Source: Guadua angustifolia
Lineage: Eukaryota > Streptophyta > Magnoliopsida > Poales > Poaceae
Direction of reading: 5' to 3'
Assembly: GCA_036346375.1 (NCBI GenBank)
Contig: CM070517.1
Location: 10,457,161 to 10,521,160, forward strand
DNA length: 64,000 nt
In this document: positions 33,133 to 44,349 of the stretch, piece after piece
How positions within the stretch are numbered: position 1 is the first letter of the stretch
Layout of the letters: every line of letters begins with the position of its first letter
The notes under the pieces: model-generated
Databases searched by the model: none
What the model saw: the letters and a program-made list of their open reading frames with translations, nothing else
Told to the model about the DNA's origin: nothing
Translations under genes and position numbers: made by a program

Positions 33133-36100
33133 ATGCCATCCGAAATGCGAATCCGCCATCCCAAGACCCGTCGCGCTGCCACCGCTCATGATTGGAGTGC
33201 CTTCCCGCCGACAGCGAGGCGCATCTGGATGCAATGGTTACCATGGGAGTGATGCGCTTCGTCGACGATCGGCCTTGCTTGCGACTGCGGTGAGTTCTAT
33301 CCCACCCCTCGCTGCGAAGAAATCGTCGTCTTCGAGTCCTTCTTCCAGCGCGGATTTGGGCTTCCGGCCGGCAGTTTCTTCCGCGATCTCCTCTCCTATT
33401 ATGGCGTCGAGTTAGTTCACCTGAACCCCAATTCCGTCCTTCACATCGCCGTCTTCATCCACCTCTGCGAGGCGTTTCTTGGGATTCGCCCGCATTTCAA
33501 CCTTTTCCACCACCTTTTCCTTCTCAAACCCTTTCCGAGCAAGAGCTCGCCCAAGGCGATTAGAGCGCCGCTTTCGGTGAGGGGCGGGGTGAGGAAGATT
33601 TATTCGCCATCCTTTAGGACCTCCAACAAGGGATGGCACATGCAAAGTGGTTCTCTGCGCCAACCTCGAGCCTTGTCTTCCGTCCTTCTCAGGAGGCCCC
33701 GAGAGTATCCTTCTTGGACCGCGGTACCCCTCGAGCATGAGATGGGGCGGTGAGCGAACTTCTCGCCTTGATCTCCGACTTGAAGGAGGCGGGTCTCGAG
33801 GCGTGGGGATCCTTTCGGCCATTTTGTTCGTAGTCTGCCCATCAAGGAGCGGGTATTCTTGGGGTATAGTGCGAGAGGATGACCCCGCGGAGGTTGCCGA
33901 GGCAATCGATCGGGACTTGCTCATGATCGAATGGCGACCTCCTGGCCGGGACGTCGCCATCCTTCAGTCCCATACTCCAAAGCGTATGCATGGCGAATCC
34001 GCCCAGCGGTGAGTGCTCGCCCTCGGAGTGGTTTACGCATCTTTTAGCGCTTGATTGCTAACCGAAGTTTACCCCTTGGCTCGTTGCAAGACCGGCGGCC
34101 TTTCTTGAGACCCCCCTCTCTTGCGCCTCCTCCTGCCGAGCGCCATGGCCAAACGTCTCGCCGGCAGCGGTGGGGAGCCGAAAGTGCCAAGGAAGGGGCC
34201 GAGTGCCAAGGAAGAACCTGCCACCGAGGGAATCGACGAGCGGGAGCCGTCGCCGCTCCGCCCCCCCAGGGCCCGTCCACCCGGAAGCCCCCGGGTGCGT
34301 ACATAAAGAAGTCGACGTCTCGGCCGCCCCGAATCCTAGCGGCCCCGGACCTGTCCCCGAGTGGTTCAGCCACTCGGAAAAAGCCAAAAGCGAAAATAAG
34401 GAGGTCGAATAGGTTAGCCTCTCCCTTTCTCCTTTGCCCCTTTTTCCTTGTCACATGCTCAAGCTGTTTCTGGTGTTCAGGGCGCCGAGGGTGGGAATTC
34501 CTCTGAAGGTCCCTTCCGCCACGCTCCGAGGCGAAGTGGGCGAAGGAGAAAACATTTTGCCACCGATCCCAGAGTCGGGCGGTGGTGGTCCCGCGGCCGG
34601 GCTGGCGATCTTGCTTTGACCGCGCCTTGTCGCTTCTGATGGTCCCAGGGCAACCATTCCTCCTCTGTGGGGAGCCGCTGAGCCGTGGCGTCGACCCTCG
34701 CCGCTGTAGAGATCCCAAGCAGTTCAGCCTTCGATTCTCTGCCCTCCCGGATCTCCTTACGCCATGAGGCGAATGGAAGATTTTGGAGAAAGGGCGAGAA
34801 GTTAAAGAGGAGCTTCGTGCGCATGCGATCGGGGTGCCAATGGTTCGAGTGAATCGTCGTCCCTTCCTTATGCTCATGGCGGGTGGCGCATATTCCTCAT
34901 TTTTTCGGTGTTCTCGGTAGCGCTTGGAGAACGCGCTCAGGAGAGGATCGCTCCTCAAGAAAAAATGCTTCCCAAGGTGAGGAACACGAGGAGCCTGGCT
35001 TGACTTGGAGCGCGTCCGGCGTGAGCGAGACTAGGCGGTTTGGAGCTTTGGGCCCAAGTTCAAACTCTAGCAAGGCGATCCAAGGTGGGTGTCTTATCCT
35101 CCTTCCGGTTTGTCGGCTGGTTCCCATTGTTTCCCTGACTTCGCCTCTGGTTTGGGGTTTCCTGATCGAGGCCCAGCGCTGCAGACTCTAGGAGTCTCGG
35201 ATCTTGGCCGACAACTCCAGGCTGGCACGGGAGCTGGAGAGCATTCACCGTGAGCAGATCCAACCATTGAAGGACTCTGAAGCCGGGCCTGCCGCCAACA
35301 CCCGGCTGCTGCGAGGCCGGAAGGTGCTTATCTCCCTACTCGTGGCCGTGTCCCTGCGTTAGCGATGTTTCTTATGACAATCCGGGGTATCACGTTGGTC
35401 AAGAAGAAGTCGGGGAGCAAGGTTGGCGCCCTCAAGAGAGAAGTAGAGGCTGCCCATGAGCTTTGCGGCGAGTTCCGTGACTCCATCAAGGGATGGCCAA
35501 GTTCTTGAGCCGGCGGATCCGGCCGGGACGGCGATGACGAGGCTCTTCGCTGATATCGGCGGGTCTGAAAGACTCGGGCCCATATCGAGAAACGTCGACG
35601 ACGAGCGCCCGACCAGTGCTAGCTATCGTGAAGTCGCTCTATCCGGGGGTGGGCCGGAGGTCATTGGAGGGCTTCGCTGTCTGGTCGATGATGATCAAGC
35701 TGCTGCACTTTTGAAGAAGTTGATTGTGGCCTCCTCCTTGGTGGAGAACTTAGAGTTGGACCCTTGAGTAATCTTGAAATTTGGACTTGTAATTATTACT
35801 TTTTCTCTGTATTTATTCTTGTTGGTCATGAATGGTATTACCGTATTTGAGAGGATTATCTCTTGCGCCATGCCTCGGCACCTCGTTGATCCCGGACGCT
35901 AGTGGGTTTTAATCATTGCTTGTGTCTGCCTTGTATTTGTCGAGGCGTTCAACTTCCGTAATGGTGCTGCGGAGTCTGTTGCCTTGGGCTTGTACTTAAA
36001 GGCGTTACGCTATTGGAGCGATCGCCCATTCTTCTTGCTTCGCCTTCTCGTCTTCTTGCTTAGATGGCATCTCCACCGAGCTCCGTTGCTCTGATGAAAA

Positions 36101-36334
36101 TGCCCGGCTCCTCCCCCCGTTGGTCTTGACTTTGGGGCGACGAGCCCGCCGGAGGTCACAGGAGGAGCTTTGGGCGGACTCACGACATGATCCTTGCGGA
36201 GTTGGCTGCGGAGGAGGAAGCCACCGCGCGCGACGCCGCCGCCCTGGAGGCCTTCCTCGAGGTTGTTCCGGCTCTTGCGAGGTCGCTGAACGTCCTTGCG
36301 GGGCCTTGGCTCGAGCCCGCCGTCTTTGCGTAAG
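33133..36334 (+). pseudogene. Antisense Transposase_28-type gene of element 2
   Basis: The N-terminal domain at 33315-33660 reads EEIVVFESFFQRGFGLPAG, YYGVELVHLNPNSVLHIAVF and HLCEAFLGIRPHFNLFHHLF, a good match to the plant Transposase_28 family. A basic proline-rich segment follows (34145-34310), then a Glu/Gln-rich helical segment near 35210-35290, and a conserved tail MILAELAAEEEATARDAA, AFLEVVPALA ending at TAA 36334. Splice-like sites near 34411 (GAATAG|GTTAGC) and 34481 (GGTGTTCAG|GGC) predict a short intron. The frame is also broken by small indels. The gene is transcribed against the element, as in elements 1 and 4. Function unknown. Confidence 0.75.
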
Positions 36335-36794
36335 TTTGGATGCTTTTAGGAAGGACTTTTGTGGGAAACATGCGTCGGAGACGATGTTTGATCCTATGGC
36401 GATGTATATATACATATATATATGAACTATGTATGTGAATTATGGTCTTCTAATTTTTCTCGATGTGTGCAATGCCTTTTTTGTTTGAATATTCCATACG
36501 ATGCTGGCGTAGCCAGAGTGTATGGCTAGCGGTTAGGCATGCACTCAGCGACCATGCCCATCGTTCGGATTTTGGTAAAGGGTTTTAGAACTTAGTCACG
36601 ATTGCCAGGAATATAGCAATGATTTTAGCCATGAAATCGGGAGAAAGCGTTTGCCTTGAGATACCGTTAGGTGATTGGTAGCCCCCGACTTACTGCTCAC
36701 TTGAGTATCAGGTGAACAGAAAGTCCAAAAAACGACTGAAATTACAACGATACAGTGGAAAGCATATTTCAAGTGAAAAGCGGCGTAAGTTGTT
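36335..36794. other. Spacer between antisense gene and integrase in element 2
   Basis: An AT-rich stretch with a short TA run (36405-36423) and no coding signal. It would hold the 3' ends of two convergent transcription units, the pol transcript side and the antisense gene. Confidence 0.5.
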
Positions 36795-37889
36795 CTATGT
36801 TCGGTGTTGCTTGAGTCTGACGCCATCTTCGCGCTTGAGTCGGTAGGCGCCAGGGCGTACTACTTCGTCAATGATGTAAGGACCTTCCCAACCCGGGGAG
36901 AGCTTATGCTCAACTTTCTGATTCTTTCTAAGAACCAGGTCTCCTTTAGAGAAAGCCCGGCCCCGGATGTTTCGGTCGTGGTAGCGTCGGAGGCCTTGGA
37001 GGTATCTGGCCATTGGATGGATCGACGTCTCGGCCTCTTCGACAGCCGAGGTCCTCGATCGGCTTTCTTCTGATTCGGCTTCTCTGTAGTCCCGGACCCG
37101 TTGTGATCCGAAAGCTAGTTCGGTAGGTAGGACCGCCTCCGAACCGTATACCAGGAAAAAAGGTGACTGCCCGGTAGCCCTGCTGGGGGTAGTTCTTAGC
37201 CCCCAGAGTACCGAAGGCAATTCTTTTACCCACCGTGCCGCATATGGCTTGAGTCGGTCGAATATCACGGCCTTCGGGCCTTGCCTTTCATGCCATTGGC
37301 TCGCTCGACCTGCCCATTGCTCGTGGGTGTCCCACGAGGCAAAGCACAGATTTTGATCCCGAGGTCCTCGCACCAGTCCTGGAATTCCTCGCTTCTGAAT
37401 TGGGCGCCGTTGTCGGTGATGATCTGTTGATCGCCCGAATCGGACGATTTCTTGAAAGAATTCTATGGCTTTGACCGCGGTGATGGTTGCAACCGGCTTG
37501 GCCTCGATCCATTTGGTGAACTTGTCGATGGCGACGAAGAGGAAGGCGAGGCCACCCTGCGCCTTCTTTAGTGGTCCGACTATGTCAAGCCCCCAGACCG
37601 CAAATGGCCATGTGATCGGGATGGTTTGCAGCTCCTGCGCCGGTATGTGAATTTGCCGGGCAAAAAACTGGCATCCTTCACAAGTGCGCACGATATCCTC
37701 CGCGTCTGTGACAGCAGTTGGCCAAAAGAATCCTTGCCGGTAGGCTTTGCCGACCAGGGTACTGGATGCCGCATGGTGTCCGCAAATTCCGGAGTGAATC
37801 TCTTTAAGGAGGGCCCTCCCTTCTTGCTCCGATATGCATCGCCTTAAGATCCCGGAAGCGCTCTTCCGAAAAAGCTCCCCCCCGACCAC
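36795..37889 (-). CDS. Element 2 integrase, open frame
   Basis: A 364-residue open frame. It has the HHCC zinc-binding region (EIHSGICGHH, FFWPTAV, TCEGC), the core start FAVWGLDIVGP with the first catalytic Asp, KFTKWIEAKP, and a C-terminal domain (SPFFLVYGSEAVLP, YHDRNIRGRAFSKGDLVL, GPYIIDEVVRPGAYRL). Between about residues 150 and 205 the frame leaves the family consensus and returns without a stop, so the DNGAQF and SNGQVE blocks are read out of frame. Two compensating indels hide here. The enzyme as translated would lack two of its three catalytic residues. The C-terminus is complete to the usual end. Confidence 0.85.
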   Translation of the reverse strand: MVGGELFRKSASGILRRCISEQEGRALLKEIHSGICGHHAASSTLVGKAYRQGFFWPTAVTDAEDIVRTCEGCQFFARQIHIPAQELQTIPITWPFAVWGLDIVGPLKKAQGGLAFLFVAIDKFTKWIEAKPVATITAVKAIEFFQEIVRFGRSTDHHRQRRPIQKRGIPGLVRGPRDQNLCFASWDTHEQWAGRASQWHERQGPKAVIFDRLKPYAARWVKELPSVLWGLRTTPSRATGQSPFFLVYGSEAVLPTELAFGSQRVRDYREAESEESRSRTSAVEEAETSIHPMARYLQGLRRYHDRNIRGRAFSKGDLVLRKNQKVEHKLSPGWEGPYIIDEVVRPGAYRLKREDGVRLKQHRT

Positions 37890-38720
37890 TGCGTAGCTTT
37901 TGCCTCGCCGCGTGATGCACTCGGCCTACACTCGATCCTCGGGGAGCTCATCTCTCAGGAGGTAATCCAGGTAAGGCTTTGTCCAGTCGGGATTGACGAC
38001 CAGCACTTCTTCCGTACCGGTCTCCCCTCCGTGGACCGACTCCTTTGGGCGGCGGTAGTCGGCTTGTGAAGTTCCTCCACAAAGATTCGGCGAAGCCCGG
38101 GCCGGCGGAGCCTAGTCTGGCGAGCTCATCCGCCATCTCGTTGTCCCGACATAACCGTGGGTAAGCTCGAGTCCGTCGAACTTGTCCTCTAGCTGCGCAC
38201 CTCTGGCGATCGCCGCCATGTTGTCATCCACCATACGACCACTCTTTTTGCACTTGATTGATTACAATTTGGGAGTCCCGAACCGTCAATCGCCGGATAC
38301 CGGCGATATGGCGATCTGAAAGCCCATGTATGGTAACCGTACTCGTGGCGTTATTTGGACGCCGGAAGTGGAGTGAAGGACATACTTGAGGCTTTCCCGT
38401 TGGGGAAGTCGACAACGCCCACCCCGCACCATTCGGTGTGAGGAGCCGTCGAAATGCATCGCCCGATGCTCGAGGTCCCCACTGCGGGCTCTTGTGTCTC
38501 TATCCACTCGGCAGCGAAGTCGGCGGTAACGAGACTTGATGGCGTCCGGGCTTGAAGGAGATTTCAAAAGCTCGAACTCGACCGCCCTTGGCGATCTTGC
38601 CGACGGACTCCGATTATGCAAAGCACTTCCCGATCGGAAAAGATGTTATCACCGAGGCGGGTGTTCTTGAAAGTAATGCACGAGCTTAGAGAGGTGAGGA
38701 GTATCGGCGTCTGAAGTTTA
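37890..38720 (-). pseudogene. Element 2 second RNase H region
   Basis: Minus-strand pieces MADELARLGS (near 38130, the standard C-terminal end of plant retroelement RNase H) and HFDGSS (near 38455, first catalytic Asp) mark the extra RNase H domain of Tat elements. The frame is broken by several short indels compared with element 4. Confidence 0.75.
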
Positions 38721-39760
38721 CGCACTTGAGGGTACCGCCCTTAGACTCGCCCAATACTTCAGCAGACGAAGTAAACCGGACGTTGAACCTTCTGCGAATG
38801 CCTGCCTCTTCCCCTTTCTACACTGTCGCCTTGGCGACTACATGGGTCGTGGCGCTATATAGCGAGGCGGCTCCCGGTGTCGGTGCAACCAGGATCGGAG
38901 GAGTGGTTAGAAGCGACTTTAGGTCTTTGAAGGCTTGTTGCGCCGGTGGTCCATGAAAATTGTCTTGCTTCTTTAAGAGTTTGAAGAGCGGCATTCCCCG
39001 GCCCAAGCGGAGATGAACCTACCGTAAGTGCCACCATACATCCGTGAGCTTTTGGGCGTCCTTACGGCAAGTCGGCGGCTTCATCTTGAGAATGGTGTTG
39101 ATTTTCTCGGGGTTAAGCTTCAATGCCACGGCGTGATATGATGAACGGCGGTTTCGGAAGAGCCCGATGGCGCATTTTTCGGGTTAAGCTTCATCGGAAG
39201 GCTCGCAAGCTCTCAAATGTCTCGGCTAGGTCGGCGGTGAGGTCTTCTTTCACTCGGGTCTTGACCACGGCGTCGTCACGTATGCCTCCCGTTGCGTCCG
39301 AGTTGGGTGTAAAGCACATTGGATAATGCTGGTAAGTCGCGCCAGCGTTTTCAACCCGAATGGCATCGTGACATAGCAATGTCTGGCCGAATGGTGTGAT
39401 GAAGGGCGTCTTGATGCGTCCTCCTCCTTCAATCGGATCTGGTGATAGCCGATGCGCATCCGAAACTTCGGGAGTTCGCACGGCGGTGGAGTTTACCACT
39501 TGGTCTATCTTGAGGGTAAACCGAAGGGTCTTTTGGGCACGCCTTATTGAGATCCGTGTAGTCAACACACATCGCCAACTTTTATTCTTCTTGCGTACAA
39601 GGACGGATTTGCCAACGGTCGGGGTGATAAACTTCTTTTATAAAATTAGCGCGCGAAGCTTGGTGATCTCCTCTCTGATGGCCTTGGCGGTCTTGTCAGG
39701 CGAACCTCTGGCCGTTGCTTGAGCGGGCTTAGCTTTGCTATCCACATTGAGTGAGTGCTC
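38721..39760 (-). pseudogene. Element 2 reverse transcriptase and first RNase H
   Basis: Reading leftward from 39760: VGKSVLVRKKNKSW-like and ACPKDPSVYPQDRPSG-like RT segments in shifted frames, a TPFG-type palm motif, then sequence matching element 4 LNPEKC..NPEKINTILKMKPP at about 39120-39060, LFKLLKKQDNF (near 38965) and a Ty3 RNase H start (SLYSATTHVVAKAT, near 38860). Most breaks are single-base deletions at G/C doublets relative to element 4. Confidence 0.75.
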
Positions 39761-39959
39761 GATCACCTCCCTAGGGACACGGGCATATCGGACGGTTTCG
39801 CAGCGAAGATGTCGGTTTGCAGAAGAAAAGTGCGAGCACCTCTTCCTATTTGGGGTCGAGCCAGTCCCAATCGAGCTGACTGCGCCGAGTTAGACGGGTC
39901 GAGATCTGCGCTTGACTCCTCGTCGGGCTTCATGCGGACTTGGTTTGCTTCTTGATGGA

Positions 39960-40620
39960 ACATCATCTTACGCCTCGGGAGAGGCTGCCGCTTGCTTCAT
40001 CATCTCGGCCTCGTGAAAACCACAATGCCTCGGCGGTCGCGACTTTCACATGCGCCGCGAAGGATTTCTTGGCGTCCCCGTATGGTGATGATGCCATTCG
40101 GACCCCGGCATCTTGAGAGCTAAATCGCATAGTGAGGGATAGCCATGAACACAGCTAGCCGGCCTTCCCAAAGATGGCATGGTATGCCGTCTCGAAATCA
40201 ACCACCTCGAAGTTTAGGTACTCCGTCCGGTAGTTCTCCTTGGCTCGAGCGTTACGGGGGCGTGATTTGCCTAAGCGGCATTGTCGGCGTCCGGGATCAC
40301 CCGTGGAGCGGTGGCGAGCCCGCTTTAGCTCGGGCGTGGAATCTTCATATCATCGAAGGTCTTGGAGAAAGGGCGTTGAGCCGCTCCTCCGTCGACGATA
40401 CCCTCTTAAGCTGGCGCGCGTATGGCGGGTCGGGGCGAGGATACCTTCCGGGAAGGAACGCGATCGGGATGATCGAGCGATCGAGCGTGATCGGGATCTC
40501 GGACCACCTCGGTATCGGGGTGTGGCGGCGTTATCGCATTGATCTCGGCGGTAAGCTACGCTTCGCTTGGACTCGTATGCCGCCGAGCCCCCAAATATGT
40601 GAATTGAGTTCACGCTTTCG
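39960..40620 (-). pseudogene. Element 2 aspartic protease region
   Basis: Homologous in order and content to 47823-48430 of element 4 (its PITFDRSDHPG and VLVDGGSGLNVLF blocks). In element 2 the reading frame is so shifted that the active site is not readable in one frame. Identified mainly by collinearity, with shared nucleotide segments such as the part encoding ENYRTEYLNFEVV. Confidence 0.6.
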
Positions 40621-42290
40621 GTCACTGGTAATCGCCTCCATCCTCCTCGGGCGGGTCTTGCTTCTTCTCGCCTCGCCTTTGCCCTTGTTATACCTGTTGC
40701 GGCTCTCGGGCAAACCTCTTGAGGTGTAGCAGTCCTTGGCGCGTGCCTCCCAGAAGTGGAAAGGACATATGGCGTCCATTACTTCGTCGTAGCCGCCACC
40801 TCGCGGACCTTGCAGACGGCCGCTTCGGCCGCATGACCTGCTCTCCGCGCCGCTTAGGTCCCTCGGCAGAGGACTCGGCGTGGTCCTTCTTGTCCTTCTG
40901 CGGGCGGTCTTCTTGGCGCTCGCTTGAGCGTCCGGCGATGGCGTAGCGATCGGCCAGCGAACATCTCCACAGCGGTAGTCGGCCTTCGAGACATCTTCTT
41001 GATTAAGTCGGGTCGGCGACTCCTTCTGGAAAGCGGCTATGGCGACCGCCTCGAAACTATCGCGAACCGTATTCTTCTTCGCATGAAAGCAGGATGAACT
41101 CTCGCGAGACTTCGTTCTTCTTCTGGTGGTGGTATAGGTCCCACGCCGTCCCGGTCTCTCAAAAGTACCACGGAAGTTTGAGATAAGCCGCTCACAAAGA
41201 TCACCCGAGAATCTATGGAACCCTTTCAGAGTCCGTGAGCCAAGATTGTGCCGATGGGCGGCGTGGTGGCGGTAGTTAGCCATCACGTTAAGTGCCCCAT
41301 TGCCTTGGCAATGAGGGCGTATACTGCGACCACGCCTCGGGATCCCTCTCGCCATCGAACTTTACAATGCCCTTAGATTGAAACCGTCAGACCCGCGCCA
41401 CTCGTGGCGGCGTGAAAGCACGAACTCCGTCAATAGGCCCACAGCTGCGCCGCCGAGGCGACCGGCACGAGGGTGTCCTATCCCGGCGGTTCCCATTGTC
41501 GCTCTCGGCCCGGCGACCGTGGCTCCCGCGATCGGCGTGATCCTCACGCCGGCCACCGCGATCGGCACGACCGTCGTAGCCAATGCCGAAGCGCTCGTAC
41601 TCGTCCTCACGCCGGCGCCGCTCTCCCTCCTCTCGATCGCGGCGTCGAGCAGTAAGATCGACGCGGAGGTCTCGGTTGAACTCGGTGGCGTCTTCGCCGA
41701 CGAGACTCGGTAAGCGCCCTTAGGTCGGCTTTGCGGCGGTCCATGGCGCTGCCGGTCGAGTGGCAGCGAGAGAGGAGTGTGTCTTCTCCACGGGTGCTTC
41801 TTGGTTTCTTTGGACCGCGCCGCCGTCACCATAGCTTTCACTTGAGCCTGTCGGGCTGTGGGTATGTCTGGGCAGAATCGGCCCAAGGTGTCGGCGGCGT
41901 TTTGGAAACGCGATGTTACTGCTGCGGTGTGTGGAAGATCAAGCGATCTCCCCTCTTCACTGCGAGAACTCTTCATTGGCGTTCGCCCCGATCTTTGGAG
42001 GGACTTGGCGCTCTTCTCGCGCCGTAGCGGCGTTGGCGATCGCCTCCGCCCGTGTCCGCCGCCTCCTATTAGTGCGCGGTGTCGGTCGATCGTCTTCAAT
42101 CGCGAAAACTCGCGGAAGGCTCCTTGAGGGACAAACCGCCATGGTGCCACTTGATCCGACTGAAGCTCTGGCGAGAGGCCGACTTGCCGAGGCCATCGGC
42201 GATGAAGTCGAGCTCGGCGGAAAAGTCGGCTAGGAAGCGAAAGAGATGGTGATTTCGTTGAGAGGTGCCATCGGACTCAAGAGGTGATCT
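40621..42290 (-). pseudogene. Element 2 gag
   Basis: Two long minus-strand frames (42150-41362 and 41355-40531) cover a charged, Arg-rich N-terminus, a capsid-like part (SDGFNLRALxKFDGE, near 41385-41345; NVMANYRHHAA, near 41280) and a C-terminal basic region (KGKGEARRSKTRPRRME, near 40680-40630). The pieces align to element 4 gag with frameshifts. Confidence 0.7.
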
Positions 42291-42299
42291 TCCGCTGCG

Positions 42300-42320
42300 T
42301 GCCCTACTGGCGCGCCATTT
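42300..42320 (-). other. Primer-binding site of element 2
   Basis: The minus strand reads aaatggcgcgccagtaggg next to the LTR end, the counterpart of ttggtgtgccaggtagggg in element 4. Confidence 0.6.
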
Positions 42321-42845
42321 AGTCGATGGTTGCTACCGACAATGAAGAAGAGGAGTGGGGGAAGGCGGAAGATCGGCCGATGGTAGAAACAGAACACCCA
42401 GAGGATTTTTACCCGAGTTGGGCTCCCCAATGGAGATAATACCCTAGTCTGCTCTCTTTGTTGATCTGTGAGTATATTGAAGTTCTTGGTTACAAGGAGG
42501 CTCTCTTTCTCTCTGTCTGAGGTTCTCTCTATATATCTCGGAGACAGGGCATCCCACAGGCACGGCGAGGAGTTCTTTAGGTCGTCGGTCGGCAGTGTGG
42601 AAGGCTATTGGAGATGGCGGAGGAGGACTTGTCTGTAAGCGCCGACAAAGCAGTGCCATCTGAGCTGCGCCATCCGTCTGAAGGCAGCTGCAGCCCACAC
42701 TCTGGCGCTGCGGTTCCGCTCACTTTCTCTGCACCCATCCGGTTCCTCCTAGAACTCCCTCCCTTTTGTCCGGTGGGCTTGGTCCATCTACATGGGCTGG
42801 TCGGCTTGGCCCGCCAGCTTGACCCCACGACCCGTTACTTCCACA
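42321..42845 (-). mobile_element. 5' LTR of element 2
   Basis: 525 bp, aligned with 31792-32304. Right edge CTTCCACA, then the target duplication GCGGC. Compared with its partner it differs mainly at homopolymers and dinucleotides (for example gaagaagagg versus gaagaagaggg). Confidence 0.9.
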
Positions 42846-42850
42846 GCGGC

Positions 42851-44200
42851 CACTAGTGAATTCTCTAATTTTGCTTCTGTTTCATGGAGAGAGCATTGCC
42901 ACGTTCATCCAAATAATATACCCACCACATGGAAAGCATTAAAGTTGATCATGAGACATAGATTTGTTCCCTCATATTATGCTAGAGATTTATTAAATAA
43001 ATTATAATGCCTATGCTATCGTAAAAGTTTCGTAGTGGAATATTATCAAGAATTGCAAATTGGCATGTTGCGTTGTGGTTTAGTTGAGAATGAGGAAGTT
43101 TCTATAGCTTGTTTCTTAGGTGGTTTAAATCGAGAAATCTAGGATATTCTAGATTATAAGGATTATAATTCGATGACTCATTTATTTCATCTTACTTGTA
43201 AAGCTAAATGTGAAGTGCAGGGACAATAATCAAGGATAAAAGCTAACTTTTCTACAGGTCATACTACTTCTTGGATGCCTCACACCCCCGCCGCCCCGTC
43301 TAGCCATACCATTATACTGAGCACCTCAAACAATAAAATGACATCCTCTACATCAAATTCAGCACCATGAGAACCCACGACAATGAAAAGTGCCACACAA
43401 GCTCCTACAAAAAGTTTGTCATCGCCAGTCGCCTCAACAGGACGAACAAAAGACATTCAATGCATCGCTGCAAGGGTTTTGAACACATAATGAGGGAGTG
43501 TCTGAACAAGCGCATGCTAATAATTTGTGAAGATGGTGAGTACGATTCAGCAAGCGATCTTGACGCAGAAACGTATGCTTTGCTTGCTGAAAATGAAGAC
43601 GGCAATCCAATTTCAGAACATGAAAAAGAGCACATGAACACTGCTAATGCTGACCAATATTTGAGTGTTATTGCACAACATGTGGTTAGTGCTCAGATTG
43701 CCCGTGCTGAGCAAAATCAGTGCCACAACTTGTTTCACATTAAAGGCATTATCAAGGAGCGATCGATTCGAATAATCAATGATGGTGGGAGTTGCAATAA
43801 TCTAGCCAGCATAGATATGGTGGAGAAGCTAGCACTCTCCTCTAGGCCGCATCCTCAACCCTACTACATTCAATTGTTCAACAACAATGGCAAGCTCAAG
43901 GTTGATTGCAATGTCGTACCTATGCAAACATGTTCTATATTGTTAGGTAGACTGTGGCAATATGATAAAGATTATTTACATCATGCTAGAACAAATCATT
44001 ACTCTTTTGTGCATAAAGAGAAGAAAATTATGTTACATCCAATGTCTCCTAATGCTATGTTAAAAGATGAGATTGTTAGAGCTAGTAGAGAGAGAAATTA
44101 GGAGCACGCTAAGAGTGCAAGTTAGATTGTAGCAAAGGATCTTGAGCAACACAACAAGAAAGAATCTAAGCATGTTCATGAGAAGAGAAATGAGATTAAG
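42851..44200 (+). pseudogene. Element 3 gag end, zinc knuckle and protease
   Basis: After element 2, gag resumes (SEFSNFASVSWREHC, HRFVPSYYARDLLNKL), followed by a broken capsid end and a knuckle remnant RCKGFEHIMREC (near 43463-43500; the first Cys is replaced, so it reads H-R-C). Protease has IKERSIRIINDGGSCNNL (near 43745-43800), the DGGS active site with Asn before it. Stops occur at about 43005, 43141 and 43228. The protease-to-RT linker ends at 44101 with a TAG. Confidence 0.82.
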
Positions 44201-44349
44201 TAAAAAGGCGCTTGTTTTCTTGCTACCAAATTTGATGTGAATGAGCTAGATGTTAGAAGTTCTATTTGCTATGCATTCATTTGCAAAGAAGTTTTGTTTT
44301 CATTTGAGGATATATCTTCTTCTTTATCTCTTGTTGTCACTAACTTGTT

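Larger units (their letters stand above)
31792..42845 (-). mobile_element. Complete Tat-lineage Gypsy element 2
   Basis: 11,054 bp in minus orientation, between perfect GCGGC duplications (31787-31791 and 42846-42850). Order on the minus strand: 5' LTR (42845-42321), primer site, gag, protease, RT, RNase H, second RNase H, integrase, then an antisense gene on the plus strand, tandem repeats and 3' LTR (32304-31792). It is inserted in element 3 gag. Most frames are broken by small indels, but there are few nonsense substitutions. Confidence 0.93.

Noticed and set aside
33412..33960. Long minus-strand open frame opposite the Transposase_28 region of element 2
   Set aside because: It is the shadow of the plus-strand gene. 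The plus strand carries the family motifs; the minus frame has none.
34044..34958. 304-codon minus-strand open frame
   Set aside because: Overlaps the plus-strand antisense gene and its predicted intron, with no recognisable domain and Arg/Ser-rich composition typical of a GC-rich shadow frame.
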